From an uncultured SAR86 cluster bacterium (lineage in GTDB: Bacteria; Pseudomonadota; Gammaproteobacteria; Magnimaribacterales; Magnimaribacteraceae), in assembly GCA_902542325.1 (NCBI GenBank), contig CACBUE010000002.1, positions 64,057 to 128,056 of the forward strand: DNA of 64,000 nt, read 5' to 3'. The position numbers and the translations under genes are program-made. Shown here one piece after another: positions 50,704 through 59,573 of this stretch (the first letter of the stretch is position 1; every line of letters begins with the position of its first letter). The notes under the pieces were generated by a model. It had not been told where the DNA came from. It did not search any database and saw only the letters and a list, made by a program, of their open reading frames with translations.

Positions 50704-51681
50704 ATGGAACGAATAAAAACACTTTCACTATGGTCGGGTATTCTCGGTTTTGTCGTAGTTGCACTTGGAGCTTGGACTAGACTTGCTGATGCTGGACTAG
50801 GATGTCCTGACTGGCCCGGTTGTTACGGTTTTGTAACCATCCCAGTTAGCCCTGAAGAGATTAACATTGCAAATGCAAAATTTCCAGACACTCCCTATGA
50901 GGTAGCTAAAGCTATCCCCGAAGTAGTCCATAGATATTTTGCTGCAGCACTAGGTTTCATGATTCTATGTATTGCATTTCTAGCTTTTCGATATAAAGAT
51001 TTACCTTCGGATGTAAGAAAGTTAAGTTTCTTCTTAATCGCTTGGGTGATTATGCAAGGAACTTTTGGTTATTGGACAGTTAGTCTAAAGTTATGGCCAC
51101 AAGTTGTAACGACACATCTTATGTCAGGTTTCTTAACTACCGGACTTCTATGGTTACTGTATTTCAAAACAAAGGATCGTCTACACAATAGAACAAAATG
51201 GAATTTTGGGGCAACCACAAAGAAGTTATTCAATGTCTCTATCGCATTAGTGGCAATTCAGATATTTTTAGGAGCTTGGACTAGCACAAATTATGCTTCT
51301 TATTCATGTGTAGACTTCCCTTTATGTCAAGGACAGGTCCTGCCTGAATCAAATTTCAAAGAAGGATTTAATTTTTTTCAAAGCATCGGCCCAAATTATC
51401 TAGGAGGACAACTAGATCATGAGTCTAGAGTAGCAATTCACATTACACATAGATTTGGAGCAGTCATAGTTACAGCTTTCCTCTTATTTCTAAGTTATCA
51501 CTTGTATGTAAGGAGGTTCGCTCTTTTATCGGTTGGGCTCATAAGCTTTTTAACTCTTCAAGTATTGCTTGGAATTTCAAATGTTATTTTCGCATTGCCA
51601 CTATTAATAGCTGTAGGTCATAACTTAGGTGGGTTATTATTGATTACTTATCTGGGAGTCCTACGACTTAGAGAAACATAA
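50704..51681 (+). CDS. ctaA: heme A synthase
   Basis: CtaA (Cox15) oxidises heme O to heme A. The eight-helix protein of 325 residues has GAWTRLADAGLGCPDWPGCYG at about 22-42, EVVHRYFAA, TTHLMSGFL, IQIFLGAWTSTNYASYSCVDFPLCQG and ITHRFGAV with the heme-ligand His residues. It is followed by ctaB after 3 bases. Confidence 0.96.
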   Translation: MERIKTLSLWSGILGFVVVALGAWTRLADAGLGCPDWPGCYGFVTIPVSPEEINIANAKFPDTPYEVAKAIPEVVHRYFAAALGFMILCIAFLAFRYKDLPSDVRKLSFFLIAWVIMQGTFGYWTVSLKLWPQVVTTHLMSGFLTTGLLWLLYFKTKDRLHNRTKWNFGATTKKLFNVSIALVAIQIFLGAWTSTNYASYSCVDFPLCQGQVLPESNFKEGFNFFQSIGPNYLGGQLDHESRVAIHITHRFGAVIVTAFLLFLSYHLYVRRFALLSVGLISFLTLQVLLGISNVIFALPLLIAVGHNLGGLLLITYLGVLRLRET

Positions 51682-51684
51682 TTT

Positions 51685-52560
51685 ATGACGGGAGTTTTAT
51701 CAAATTGGAGAGGCTATCTAGAGCTGACCAAGCCAGGCGTGCAAGCACTTTTGTTTGTATCTTGTGCAAGTGGGATGCTCATCGGATCGGATTTTAATCC
51801 TCCAATAGAAGTATTCTTTTTTGGATTGATTGGAATAAGCTTCTTGGCTGCATCATCCGCTGTAATAAATCATTTTTTTGATAAGCAAATTGATTCGAAG
51901 ATGATTCGAACCTCTGAAAGACCATTAGTAATGGGTGATATTACAGATAAGGCGGCCATAAGTTTTTCTATCGTTTTATATGTAGTTGGTGCATTAATGC
52001 TTTTATATTTCACCAATTTCCTCACATGGATCCTGACAACTCTGACTTTTATATTTTATGGGTTTATTTATACAAAATATCTTAAATTCATGACAAGCCA
52101 AAACATTGTTATAGGAGGTCTTGCCGGCGCGATGCCACCATTACTCGGATGGACTGCAATCTCCAACACGATAGAGCCAAATGCATTACTACTTGTTCTT
52201 ATAATTATGGTTTGGACTCCTCCCCATTTCTGGGCCTTGGCTGTCTATAGAGTTGATGATTATGCTGATGCGGAGGTTCCTATGTTGCCTGTGCAAAAAG
52301 GAGTTCCTTTCACAAAACAACACATACTTCTTTATACCGTACTTCTTATCGTTGCCACTATGCTTCCATATACTGTTCAGATGTTTGGTGAAATCTATTT
52401 GATTTCAGCACTTATACTAGGACTAATTTTTTTAGCTTATTCCTTCAGGCTATATAGAGATGATACGAATGCTCTTGCGATGCCTACCTTTGCTTATTCC
52501 ATATTTTATTTGGCTGCTTTATTCGCAGCGATGCTAATCGATCATTATATTTACCTATGA
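51685..52560 (+). CDS. ctaB: protoheme IX farnesyltransferase (heme O synthase)
   Basis: This UbiA-family prenyltransferase attaches farnesyl to heme b. Motifs: NHFFDKQIDSKMIRTSERPL (first Asp-rich site) near 62 and YRVDDYADAEVPMLPV (second) near 186, with about nine membrane helices. Length 291 fits. Its stop overlaps the start of the Sco gene (ATGA). Confidence 0.96.
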   Translation: MTGVLSNWRGYLELTKPGVQALLFVSCASGMLIGSDFNPPIEVFFFGLIGISFLAASSAVINHFFDKQIDSKMIRTSERPLVMGDITDKAAISFSIVLYVVGALMLLYFTNFLTWILTTLTFIFYGFIYTKYLKFMTSQNIVIGGLAGAMPPLLGWTAISNTIEPNALLLVLIIMVWTPPHFWALAVYRVDDYADAEVPMLPVQKGVPFTKQHILLYTVLLIVATMLPYTVQMFGEIYLISALILGLIFLAYSFRLYRDDTNALAMPTFAYSIFYLAALFAAMLIDHYIYL

Positions 52561-53183
52561 GTAGAGGAATATTTATAACCGTTGCTAGCTGTCTCGGATT
52601 GATAGCATTAATATTAGCTTTATTCTTATCTAGATTTTATACACCAAGAGAGCTGACTCAGGACGAATACAAAATGCTGGGGGCATATTTCATAGATCCA
52701 CCAAGACAACTCACAGAATTTCAGTTAGTCGATGATAGGGGCGCAACTTTTCTGCCTGAACAATTTAAGAATAAATGGAATATTCTTTTTTTTGGTTTTA
52801 CTTTTTGTCCTGATATTTGCCCACTAACTATGAAACAAATGTCTGATGTAAAAGAATCATTAGGCGATAATGCGGAGAAAATAAGAATCTTTCTTGTCTC
52901 GGTTGATCCAGATCGGGATAAACCTGAGAACTTGAGAGTTTATCTTGATAATTTTGATAGTGACTTTATTGGCCTTACTGGCGAGATTGATCAGATTTAT
53001 AGGTTTTCAACTCAAGTAAATGCCCCTTTTTTTCCAGTAGTTAATAATCCTGAGCCTAACTATACAGTAGACCATTCAGGAGGCTTAGTCTTGATCAGTC
53101 CTGATGCTAAATATGCCGGTTTTTTTAGAGCTCCGCATGACACAGACAAGATAATAAAAGCTCTTGTTTCTGTCCTGAATTAA
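52557..53183 (+). CDS. SCO1/SenC copper chaperone
   Basis: Sco inserts copper into the CuA site. One N-terminal membrane helix (about 5-24) precedes the thioredoxin fold with GFTFCPDICPLTM (Cys84, Cys88) and the distal copper-ligand His173 in YTVDHSGG. Length 208 is normal. It is the last cox assembly gene. Confidence 0.94.
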   Translation: MSRGIFITVASCLGLIALILALFLSRFYTPRELTQDEYKMLGAYFIDPPRQLTEFQLVDDRGATFLPEQFKNKWNILFFGFTFCPDICPLTMKQMSDVKESLGDNAEKIRIFLVSVDPDRDKPENLRVYLDNFDSDFIGLTGEIDQIYRFSTQVNAPFFPVVNNPEPNYTVDHSGGLVLISPDAKYAGFFRAPHDTDKIIKALVSVLN

Positions 53184-53204
53184 ATTTATATTGCGTAATC
53201 CAAT

Positions 53205-53483
53205 ATGAACTTGAAGCAAAAACTTGGATTTATCCTTGGATTACTTTTTGTAATCGGCATATCAGCTGATCCAATTTTCCATTCCTTCGAAGAAGATGAA
53301 CATCATCATGAAGTTCATGAGTCTTCTGACTGCCAGGTTTGCGAGTCAGAATCTTTCAAAGCATTTGCTCTTAGGGTTAATGAAGAGCATGCCCTAGTTA
53401 CAAATATTTCTATCAACTCAGAAGAAGATCATGTTGCTCATTTTTCTTCAGATTTTAGTGCGAGGGCACCACCAAACTCTTAA
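53205..53483 (+). CDS. small secreted His- and Cys-containing protein
   Basis: The 92-residue protein has a signal peptide (residues 1-21), then FEEDEHHHEVHESSDCQVCES, a run of five His and a C-x2-C pair that would bind metal. It ends SARAPPNS; an (A)RAPP ending is typical of small DUF2946-like proteins found next to copper or zinc receptors. It lies 21 bases after sco and 43 before the TonB receptor gene. It may be a periplasmic metal carrier; inferred. Confidence 0.65.
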   Translation: MNLKQKLGFILGLLFVIGISADPIFHSFEEDEHHHEVHESSDCQVCESESFKAFALRVNEEHALVTNISINSEEDHVAHFSSDFSARAPPNS

Positions 53484-53526
53484 GTTTATTTAAAACATAT
53501 TTTTTAATTTAAATTTAGGAGAAAAC

Positions 53527-55776
53527 ATGAAAGTTTCCTTTTATATGCTCATGGCGATGAGCTTAACAGTAACGCAAATAAATGCCGATGAACCGACACC
53601 TCTTGATACAGAGAAAGTAGACGAAGTCGTAGTTACTTCTTCAATACTTAATACAAGCAGGATATTAAATCCTCTATATGTTATCGATGGCGATGAAATA
53701 AAAGATGACGCAACTACTTCACTAGGTGAAGCAGTTGATAGTTACTTAGGTGTTTCAATTGCCGATTATGGTGCCGCAGTTGGTCAGCCTTCCATAAGAG
53801 GTATGTCTGGACCTCGAGTGAAAATTCTAAAAAATGGAATGGTAAATAGAGATGTCTCAGGACTTGGTGTAGATCACTTAAATGATGTTGATTTACATGA
53901 CATCGAACAAATTGAAATCATCAAAGGACCATCCTCTTTACTTTATGCCAATGGAACCATTGGTGGAATTATCAATGTTGTAAACAATACCATTGCTAGG
54001 GAGGATTTTGATGGTCAAGAAGTTAATGCAGGATTGGAAACTCAATCCGCAAACGATGGTGATATTCAAGAGTTCAATTACAAAAATCTTCTAGGCGGAT
54101 GGCTTAATTTTAGTCTGGGCTATAAAAATACCGAATTAGGCAATTTTGATATACCTTATGGGGCTGTAGTTCACGAAGAAGAAGATCATGGTGATGATGA
54201 TCACGATGAGCATGAAGAAGAAGCTCTTTCTTATGTTGAAAACTCTGATTTTGCTTCTGAAGCAAAGCAATTCGGTGTTTCAAGAACAGGAGAATGGGGA
54301 TATTTCGGAATGAGTTATGAAAATTTAGAGAGCTTATATGGAATACCTTTTCACGGAGACGAGCACGGAGATGAGCACGGAGACGAGCACGGAGACGATG
54401 ATCACGATGATGAGCACGGAGACGATGATGATGAGCACGGAGATGAGCACGAAGGAGAGAGAATTTTCTCTACTACTGACCAAACGAGCTATAACTTAGC
54501 CGGCTTATACAATATTAATGGAGGTTTAATTAATTCTATAAGCTATAACTGGAGAGACACAGAGTACTCATTAACAGAAGGTCATGCAGAAGAGGAAGGT
54601 CATGATGATCATGAAGAAGAAGAGCATGAAGAACATGCACCAACTGTCTTTACAAATGATGCAACTGAATACGGCGCTATCTTTGATCTATCTTCAGACT
54701 CATTTACTCAAAAAGTAGCATTAAATTTCGTTGATGAAGATTCCGCAATTGTTGGTGAAGAAGCTTTTATGAACCCTGCTAATAGTGAAGAGTTCACTAT
54801 TGGTTATTTTGTCAGTACAGACTTTGACCTATTTTATCTTGATGCAGGTTTTAGACTTGACCAAATAGAGAGGACTGGAAGTGTCACCGATGAAGATCAT
54901 GGAGATATCGACTACTATAAGGTAGATGATGACACTAATAGTTTCGCTCTTACTCTCGGCAGAGATATAAGTGACAGTCTGGATATAAGCGTAGGTTTTG
55001 CTAGCGTTGAAAGATTGCCTTCAGTAATTGAGCTTTTCATGAATGGTCCACATATGGCAACTGGAAGACTTGAAACTGGTAATCCAAACCTTCAAAGCGA
55101 AACATCGGATAATTTTGATATAACATTAAACTTTGATAATGGTAATTTTTACGCATCAGCCAGTTACTACATAAATGACGTAGATAATTACATAGCACTG
55201 CAAGACGAGCTCGATGATCATGACGAACACGGAGATGACGACCATGGCGATGATGATCATGACGAACACGGAGATGACGACCATGGCGATGATGATCATG
55301 CAGCACATGCTAATTTGATTCACGCTAATTACATTCAAGAAGACGCAGAATTCAAAGGTTATGAATTTGAGATCGGAACAACTGTGAGCTTAGGATCCGG
55401 TGATTTAACATTCTCTTTTGGAAGAGATGATGTCACTGCTGAATTTTCTGATGGACATAATGTACCTAGAATAAATCCCGCAAGAAATATCTATTCTTTG
55501 ACTTATGTTGAAAACGATTGGGTTTTCAAAATGAGCTTGAAAGATGTTGATGAGCAAGACGAAATAGGTGAGGGAGAGACTGTTACTGAATCCTATCAAT
55601 TGCTAAATGCCAGATTAACAAAAACCTATGATCTACCTGGTTCAGCTGAATTAAAAGTTTCTATCTTTGGTAGCAATTTGCAGGATGAGGTTGCAAGAAA
55701 TCATTCATCATTTGTTAAGAATGAAGTGCCTCTAGCTGGTAGAAATTATGGTGCTAAATTTAACTACAAATTTTAG
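53527..55776 (+). CDS. TonB-dependent receptor with His/Asp-rich loops, probable zinc or copper receptor
   Basis: This 749-residue outer-membrane receptor has a signal peptide, a plug domain (VVVTSSILNTSRILNP; PSIRGMSGPRVKILKNGM; IEIIKGPSSLLYANGTIGGIINVV) and a beta-barrel ending in F (NYGAKFNYKF). Four extracellular segments are extremely rich in His, Asp and Glu: near residues 217-233, 276-310, 355-372 and 557-588. ZnuD-type zinc receptors show similar His-rich loops. Neighbours (sco, His-rich protein) leave copper possible too. An AGGAGA ribosome binding site precedes the ATG and a strong terminator follows. Confidence 0.9.
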   Translation: MKVSFYMLMAMSLTVTQINADEPTPLDTEKVDEVVVTSSILNTSRILNPLYVIDGDEIKDDATTSLGEAVDSYLGVSIADYGAAVGQPSIRGMSGPRVKILKNGMVNRDVSGLGVDHLNDVDLHDIEQIEIIKGPSSLLYANGTIGGIINVVNNTIAREDFDGQEVNAGLETQSANDGDIQEFNYKNLLGGWLNFSLGYKNTELGNFDIPYGAVVHEEEDHGDDDHDEHEEEALSYVENSDFASEAKQFGVSRTGEWGYFGMSYENLESLYGIPFHGDEHGDEHGDEHGDDDHDDEHGDDDDEHGDEHEGERIFSTTDQTSYNLAGLYNINGGLINSISYNWRDTEYSLTEGHAEEEGHDDHEEEEHEEHAPTVFTNDATEYGAIFDLSSDSFTQKVALNFVDEDSAIVGEEAFMNPANSEEFTIGYFVSTDFDLFYLDAGFRLDQIERTGSVTDEDHGDIDYYKVDDDTNSFALTLGRDISDSLDISVGFASVERLPSVIELFMNGPHMATGRLETGNPNLQSETSDNFDITLNFDNGNFYASASYYINDVDNYIALQDELDDHDEHGDDDHGDDDHDEHGDDDHGDDDHAAHANLIHANYIQEDAEFKGYEFEIGTTVSLGSGDLTFSFGRDDVTAEFSDGHNVPRINPARNIYSLTYVENDWVFKMSLKDVDEQDEIGEGETVTESYQLLNARLTKTYDLPGSAELKVSIFGSNLQDEVARNHSSFVKNEVPLAGRNYGAKFNYKF
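54354..54450 (+). repeat. GAGCACGGAGA-type tandem repeats in the receptor
   Basis: A coding stretch of tandem 12-15-base units built from GAGCACGGAGAC/TGAGCACGGA encodes (D/E)HGDEHGD repeats. It is repeat-rich DNA prone to length change; not a CRISPR, since it lacks spacers and is in frame. Confidence 0.75.
55219..55296 (+). repeat. exact 39-base tandem duplication in the receptor
   Basis: Two identical 39-base units start at 55219 and 55258. Each encodes HDEHGDDDHGDDD, so the loop has grown by whole in-frame units. Perfect identity suggests a recent duplication. Confidence 0.85.
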
Positions 55777-55825
55777 TTAGAAGAACTTTTACAAGGCTAG
55801 CTTTTTGTACTAGAGGCATTACAGT

Positions 55826-55860
55826 AAAAAGGGTCAAGATACGAATCTTGACCCTTTTTT
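55826..55860. terminator. strong intrinsic terminator after the TonB receptor
   Basis: GGGTCAAGAT-ACGA-ATCTTGACCC is a perfect 10-bp stem with a 4-base loop, flanked by A-run and T-run. It isolates the cox/TonB block from the next cupin gene. Confidence 0.93.
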
Positions 55861-55906
55861 TAAAAAAATAATATAATGATTTAAAGGAATATATAAGGAG
55901 AAAACT

Positions 55907-56362
55907 ATGGAAAATTTAATTCAATTCAATGAGTCTGAAATAGACTGGAAACCTGCACCCGGACCAGATGGAGAACCCTTGGATCATGTGTCCTTGTCCT
56001 TTTTGAATGTAGATGAGAACGCCAAAATAGTTGATCTCTTATTTAAATTCTCTGCTAACGAAAAAATACAAATGCATAGACATTGCTCTAACTATAGTAC
56101 TTTTACTGTACAAGGCGAGTTAAAAACTTACTATCCTGACGGAAGCTTGAAAAGTGTTCGACCTGCAGGAGTATTTAAGGCAGGCACTCCTGGGGAACCT
56201 CACACGGAAGGTGGCGGAGATGAAGATGTTATTGTTTATTTCAGTCTACGTCCTTATACAACTACCGATCCAATATATGAACTTTTGGATGAGAATATGG
56301 AAGTTGTTCAGATGATGAATTTCGAGGCTTTGCAAGAACTAAATGAGGAATACTCAGCTTAA
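55907..56362 (+). CDS. cupin-fold protein (ChrR-like)
   Basis: The 151-residue protein has cupin motif 1 in KIQMHRHCSNYSTFTVQGELKTYYPDG and motif 2 near GTPGEPHTEGGGDEDVIVYFSLRP. The general shape (LDHVSLSFLNVD at the N-terminus) is that of anti-sigma ChrR-type or acetylacetone-cleaving cupins. Metal ligands would be His66, His68 and a later His. Function unknown. An AAGGAG ribosome binding site precedes the ATG. Confidence 0.7.
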   Translation: MENLIQFNESEIDWKPAPGPDGEPLDHVSLSFLNVDENAKIVDLLFKFSANEKIQMHRHCSNYSTFTVQGELKTYYPDGSLKSVRPAGVFKAGTPGEPHTEGGGDEDVIVYFSLRPYTTTDPIYELLDENMEVVQMMNFEALQELNEEYSA

Positions 56363-56379
56363 GCTACAATCTTAAAAAT

Positions 56380-56823
56380 TTAGTTATTGCCCCTGATAGC
56401 GTAGAAAGTTCCTAATAGCAAAAGAAATAGTTGTTCGCTGGCAAAGAGAACAGATCCTCTTTCTCCGAAGAATATTCCCCAATCTGAGTGGGCAATTAAC
56501 AAAGCGAATATCATTATTACTCCTATTGCTCCACCTGATACCCTAGTGATTAAGTGGCCTAGTTGGACCATTGGTTTCGCCAAAATCCCACCTACTATTA
56601 TTCCCAATCCAGCTAATATTTCTCCCCACGCAACTAAGTAAGCAGCTGCCTCTGCCAGAGGAACTCCCTTAGAGTCTAGATAACCTATAAAACCATCAGA
56701 AATAGGTAATTTTCCATATCCATGTAAAAAGAAAGCTATGCCAAGGCCTAGCCTTAAAAGCCAATCAGCAATGCCACTTAAAGGCGCTGCGATTCCGTCA
56801 AAAAAGTTATTTATTTTTTCCAT
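56380..56823 (-). CDS. DoxX-family membrane protein
   Basis: The 147-residue protein has four membrane helices and the DoxX pattern: LLRLGLGIAFFLHGYGKLPI, LAEAAAYLVAWGEILAGLGIIVGG and the short C-terminal YAIRG. DoxX proteins are linked to quinone or thiosulfate metabolism and oxidative stress; exact role unclear. It is last in a likely unit ABM - saccharopine-DH-like - DoxX. Confidence 0.83.
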   Translation of the reverse strand: MEKINNFFDGIAAPLSGIADWLLRLGLGIAFFLHGYGKLPISDGFIGYLDSKGVPLAEAAAYLVAWGEILAGLGIIVGGILAKPMVQLGHLITRVSGGAIGVIMIFALLIAHSDWGIFFGERGSVLFASEQLFLLLLGTFYAIRGNN

Positions 56824-56851
56824 TTGTTTACTCTACATTCTATGAATTTAA

Positions 56852-58051
56852 TTACCAACTTCTAAATATATTAACCATTTCTGGTCCATTTGTATTGATA
56901 TCTTTATCGAGATCCAGGGCATCACTCATGCCATTTAGTTCTTTAAAAAAATCATAAGGATTTATGGCTCCCTCAGGAGCAAAAACCCCTTTTTTTTGAA
57001 TTTTTCCATCTATTAAAAGTTTTAAGCCACAAGCCAGGGGAATGCCCGTAGCTTCACCCATACTTATCAGACCGGAGGATTTGAATGTTGCGGTGCATGC
57101 TGCCTCTACACCGTCTTTCTTTCCTGAGGCTACCGCATACAGAGGAGGAGGATCTTCAGAATTTGCACCACTCAGATCAATCCCATTTTCCATTCCCGCC
57201 TCCTCAAGTTCTTTCCTTTTATCTGAAGATAGATTCTGGACGATACTTGCAGCTTTTTCTACAGAGATAATTTTCCAATCGACAAGTTTCATAATCCATC
57301 TGAGTAAACCGAAGCCACTACCATGAGCTAAATTAATACTATTTTTGATCGAATCAAAATGATGAGGAAAAGTAATTGCTTCTGGATGCCCGAAAATACG
57401 AGGCTTAAATTTATTAAAACCAGGTAAATCGACTTCAATCTCTTTCAATGGCTTGACCATTTTTGCTTCACCCTTATCTTGTATTCTGACCTTTCCAGTC
57501 ATTTGCTGAACGGCATGAATCATGGCGGCATTTAGTCCAGATTGGGATGATTCTTCCTCTGGCGCAGCACCATCCATAGTCCAGCCCGTATAAAGTGTCT
57601 CAGTTTCATCTAATTCTTGTATCGCAGCAGCTCCAAGCATATTTGTAAGACCTGGACTTGCACCCATTCCAAGAATAGCTGTTATTGAGTTACTTTTTGC
57701 CTTTTCGTGAAACGCAAGCATTTCTAAGGTCGGCTCCCAGTCGTCATTTATATCAAGATAGTGGCAGGATTTATCAATAGCAGCTTCTAAAATCGGAGGT
57801 CCATATTTATAGAAGGGGCCTACGGTATTTATAACTACATCTACTTTTTCCATTTCCGATTTTAGTGCATTAGTATCCGTTACGTCCAAACCAATACCTG
57901 AGACTTTTTCGTTCATAGATGTTGCAAATGCTATTGCAGCATCAGCATTAATGTCAGCAACAATAACCTCACTAACATTATCAAAGGCCATACAAGTTGC
58001 GACGGCAAATCTACCCATTCCGCCACTACCACCCAAAGCCAAGACTTTCAT
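56852..58051 (-). CDS. saccharopine dehydrogenase-like oxidoreductase
   Basis: The 399-residue protein starts MKVLALGGSGGMGRFAVATCM, an NAD(P)-binding Rossmann motif, and continues VVINTVGPFYKYGPPILEAAI, the family's signature. The C-terminal catalytic region has GATGIPLACGLKLLIDG. Such proteins include lysine pathway enzymes but also many of unknown substrate; no lys genes are near. It lies 9 bases downstream of the ABM gene. Confidence 0.82.
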   Translation of the reverse strand: MKVLALGGSGGMGRFAVATCMAFDNVSEVIVADINADAAIAFATSMNEKVSGIGLDVTDTNALKSEMEKVDVVINTVGPFYKYGPPILEAAIDKSCHYLDINDDWEPTLEMLAFHEKAKSNSITAILGMGASPGLTNMLGAAAIQELDETETLYTGWTMDGAAPEEESSQSGLNAAMIHAVQQMTGKVRIQDKGEAKMVKPLKEIEVDLPGFNKFKPRIFGHPEAITFPHHFDSIKNSINLAHGSGFGLLRWIMKLVDWKIISVEKAASIVQNLSSDKRKELEEAGMENGIDLSGANSEDPPPLYAVASGKKDGVEAACTATFKSSGLISMGEATGIPLACGLKLLIDGKIQKKGVFAPEGAINPYDFFKELNGMSDALDLDKDINTNGPEMVNIFRSW

Positions 58052-58060
58052 AGACAGACT

Positions 58061-58354
58061 TTAGGTTGGAATAATGTCAAATATTCTAATTGAAGGAGCA
58101 TCTTCACATAATGAAGCAACAGCATCTAGAGTTCCGTCTTCGGTCCTGAATTGTAGATATTTCTCATAATGTTGCTTAGAATCCCAAACTTCTGTAAAGA
58201 TCCAATTTTTAGGATTTTCTGTATTGTAAGTTAAATCAATTCCCTGACATCCATCAAAGGCCCTCGTGACCTCAAATGCCTCTTTACATATCCCAGTAAA
58301 TTTTTCTATTTCTCCATCTTTTAGAGTCCCTTCCAATATCACACTTACTGTCAT
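58061..58354 (-). CDS. ABM-domain monooxygenase-like protein
   Basis: A 97-residue single-domain ABM protein: VSVILEGTLKDGEIEKFTGIC, then FDGCQGIDLTY, NWIFTEVWDSKQHYEKYLQFR. The fold forms a dimeric barrel that oxidises quinols or related compounds without cofactor. It is the first gene of the minus-strand unit with the saccharopine-dehydrogenase-like and DoxX genes. Confidence 0.8.
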   Translation of the reverse strand: MTVSVILEGTLKDGEIEKFTGICKEAFEVTRAFDGCQGIDLTYNTENPKNWIFTEVWDSKQHYEKYLQFRTEDGTLDAVASLCEDAPSIRIFDIIPT

Positions 58355-58532
58355 AGTTACCTCACTCCTTTAAATATCTTAATACATAAATATTAACAGA
58401 CTAGTGTCTTAAATGCCTGATGTCGAGGAAAGGTTAATGCTGCTTAGTATCTAAAACAGATAGATGATGTGCTGCCTGTAATCCCCAATCCATATCCTGA
58501 GATACAATATTGTGGCAATTTGAAGGAAGTAA

Positions 58533-58799
58533 TTAAGTTTGCCTTTTTAGTGTTTTTAATATTTCTTCAACCTTATCATCAAAATCCTTTTCATCACTTA
58601 ATGCTTCTCTAACACATTCTTTCATATGTTTTTTTAATATTCTTCCTTCAACACCCGCAATAGCATTTCTAACTGCCTTGATTTGATTGAGTATATCAAT
58701 GCAATATTTATCGTCATCAATCATGTTGGCAATTCCGCGAATTTGCCCCTCAATCCTGTTAAGACTAGGAATTTCTTCTTTATGGCATGGATTTTTCAT
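58533..58799 (-). CDS. CsoR-type metal-sensing repressor (DUF156)
   Basis: The 88-residue all-helical protein from MKNPCHKEEIPSLNRIEGQIRGI is a DUF156 repressor. The metal triad spacing equals that of CsoR: Cys in DKYCIDILNQ, His 25 residues later and Cys 4 residues after that (HMKEC). RcnR uses His at the third position, so Cu(I)-type sensing is favoured. The track start 33 codons upstream lies inside the MerT-like gene and is rejected. The ATG overlaps the MerT-like stop (ATGA). It is last in the metal operon and likely represses it. Confidence 0.87.
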   Translation of the reverse strand: MKNPCHKEEIPSLNRIEGQIRGIANMIDDDKYCIDILNQIKAVRNAIAGVEGRILKKHMKECVREALSDEKDFDDKVEEILKTLKRQT

Positions 58800-59161
58800 A
58801 TGAATACAGGAATTATATAAGTAAATATCGTAGCAAAAATGAACAATACAACTGAAATGTAATAGACGTATCTTGATCGTTTTCTTGTTTGCATGCATAA
58901 CCTTCCTAACTCGGGATCTGAGGGACAGGGCATATGATAGGTTTTATAGTTGGCATAACCCGCTGTTATCAACATGACAAGTGCAAAAATAGTTATTTGT
59001 GTCTTGTATTGAGACAAGGTAATAAGAAAAGGTAAATACGTAAGTAGTGAAGCAAAAGAAGCGCCAGCACCTAAAGCAACAAACATTGCAGGTAGGGCGC
59101 AACATATCAACGTTGATGAAGAAGCAAACAGTGATAGAAAGTTGACCGATTTATCTTCCAT
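58796..59161 (-). CDS. MerT-like heavy-metal transporter
   Basis: The 121-residue protein has four predicted membrane helices. Helix 1 holds the paired Cys of LICCALP (Cys20-Cys21), as in MerT, and a second pair (Cys79, Cys89) lies in the cytoplasmic loop. MerT takes Hg(II) from MerP; here the missing merA and the CsoR regulator suggest another metal such as copper. It overlaps the MerP-like gene by one base (TAATG). Confidence 0.8.
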   Translation of the reverse strand: MEDKSVNFLSLFASSSTLICCALPAMFVALGAGASFASLLTYLPFLITLSQYKTQITIFALVMLITAGYANYKTYHMPCPSDPELGRLCMQTRKRSRYVYYISVVLFIFATIFTYIIPVFI

Positions 59162-59565
59162 TAATTTATATTAATAATTTTTAAGCCAGTAGCATTCTGG
59201 CCATTAGCTAGAATTTTTTGCTCTATTTCCTTATATTCAATAGCTTTATCTTGTGAGTAAGCAATTAAAACTTTTCCTTTGTTAAGGTCCACATCAATTT
59301 TTTTTACGTTTCTATCTTTCTCGAACGTCTTCTCTAGACCTTGGGCGCAAAAATCACATACCATGCCAATTACACTAACTACCGCAATTTGGCAGTCTTC
59401 AAGATCTTTAATAAAGTTTTGGTACCTATCAGGATCTACATCAAGATCTGTTCCATCAATCAGTTCTCCGTGAACATGACTTTTATGGTCATGATTCATA
59501 TCATCCGTAGCAAACAAAGAATGAGAAATCATAAAACTAAGGCCAATAATCAAAAATTTATTCAT
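59161..59565 (-). CDS. secreted HMA-domain (MerP-like) metal-binding protein
   Basis: The 134-residue protein has a signal peptide (about 1-19), a His-rich segment (MNHDHKSHVHGE), then a heavy-metal-associated domain with GMVCDFC (GMxCxxC) near residue 68 and LNKGKVLIAYS. It would bind metal in the periplasm and hand it to the MerT-like transporter. It starts 8 bases after the outer-membrane protein gene. Confidence 0.83.
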   Translation of the reverse strand: MNKFLIIGLSFMISHSLFATDDMNHDHKSHVHGELIDGTDLDVDPDRYQNFIKDLEDCQIAVVSVIGMVCDFCAQGLEKTFEKDRNVKKIDVDLNKGKVLIAYSQDKAIEYKEIEQKILANGQNATGLKIININ

Positions 59566-59573
59566 ATCATCTC

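Noticed and set aside
54354-54450. CRISPR-like appearance of short repeats
   Set aside because: Units are 12-15 bases, contiguous, in frame and without spacers; this is a coding tandem repeat.
55037-55338. Minus-strand ORFs of 89 and 60 residues rich in His/Arg or Ile/Val
   Set aside because: They are mirror images of the GAC/CAC repeats in the TonB receptor; there is no ribosome binding site, and the plus-strand frame is clearly the coding one.
58380-58532. Possible gene between the ABM gene and the CsoR-like gene
   Set aside because: No ORF of useful length with a ribosome binding site on either strand; nothing recognisable.
58800-58898. Extended start of the CsoR-like gene (121 residues)
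   Set aside because: The extra 33 residues overlap the MerT-like coding region in another frame and have no family similarity; the ATGA overlap marks the true start.
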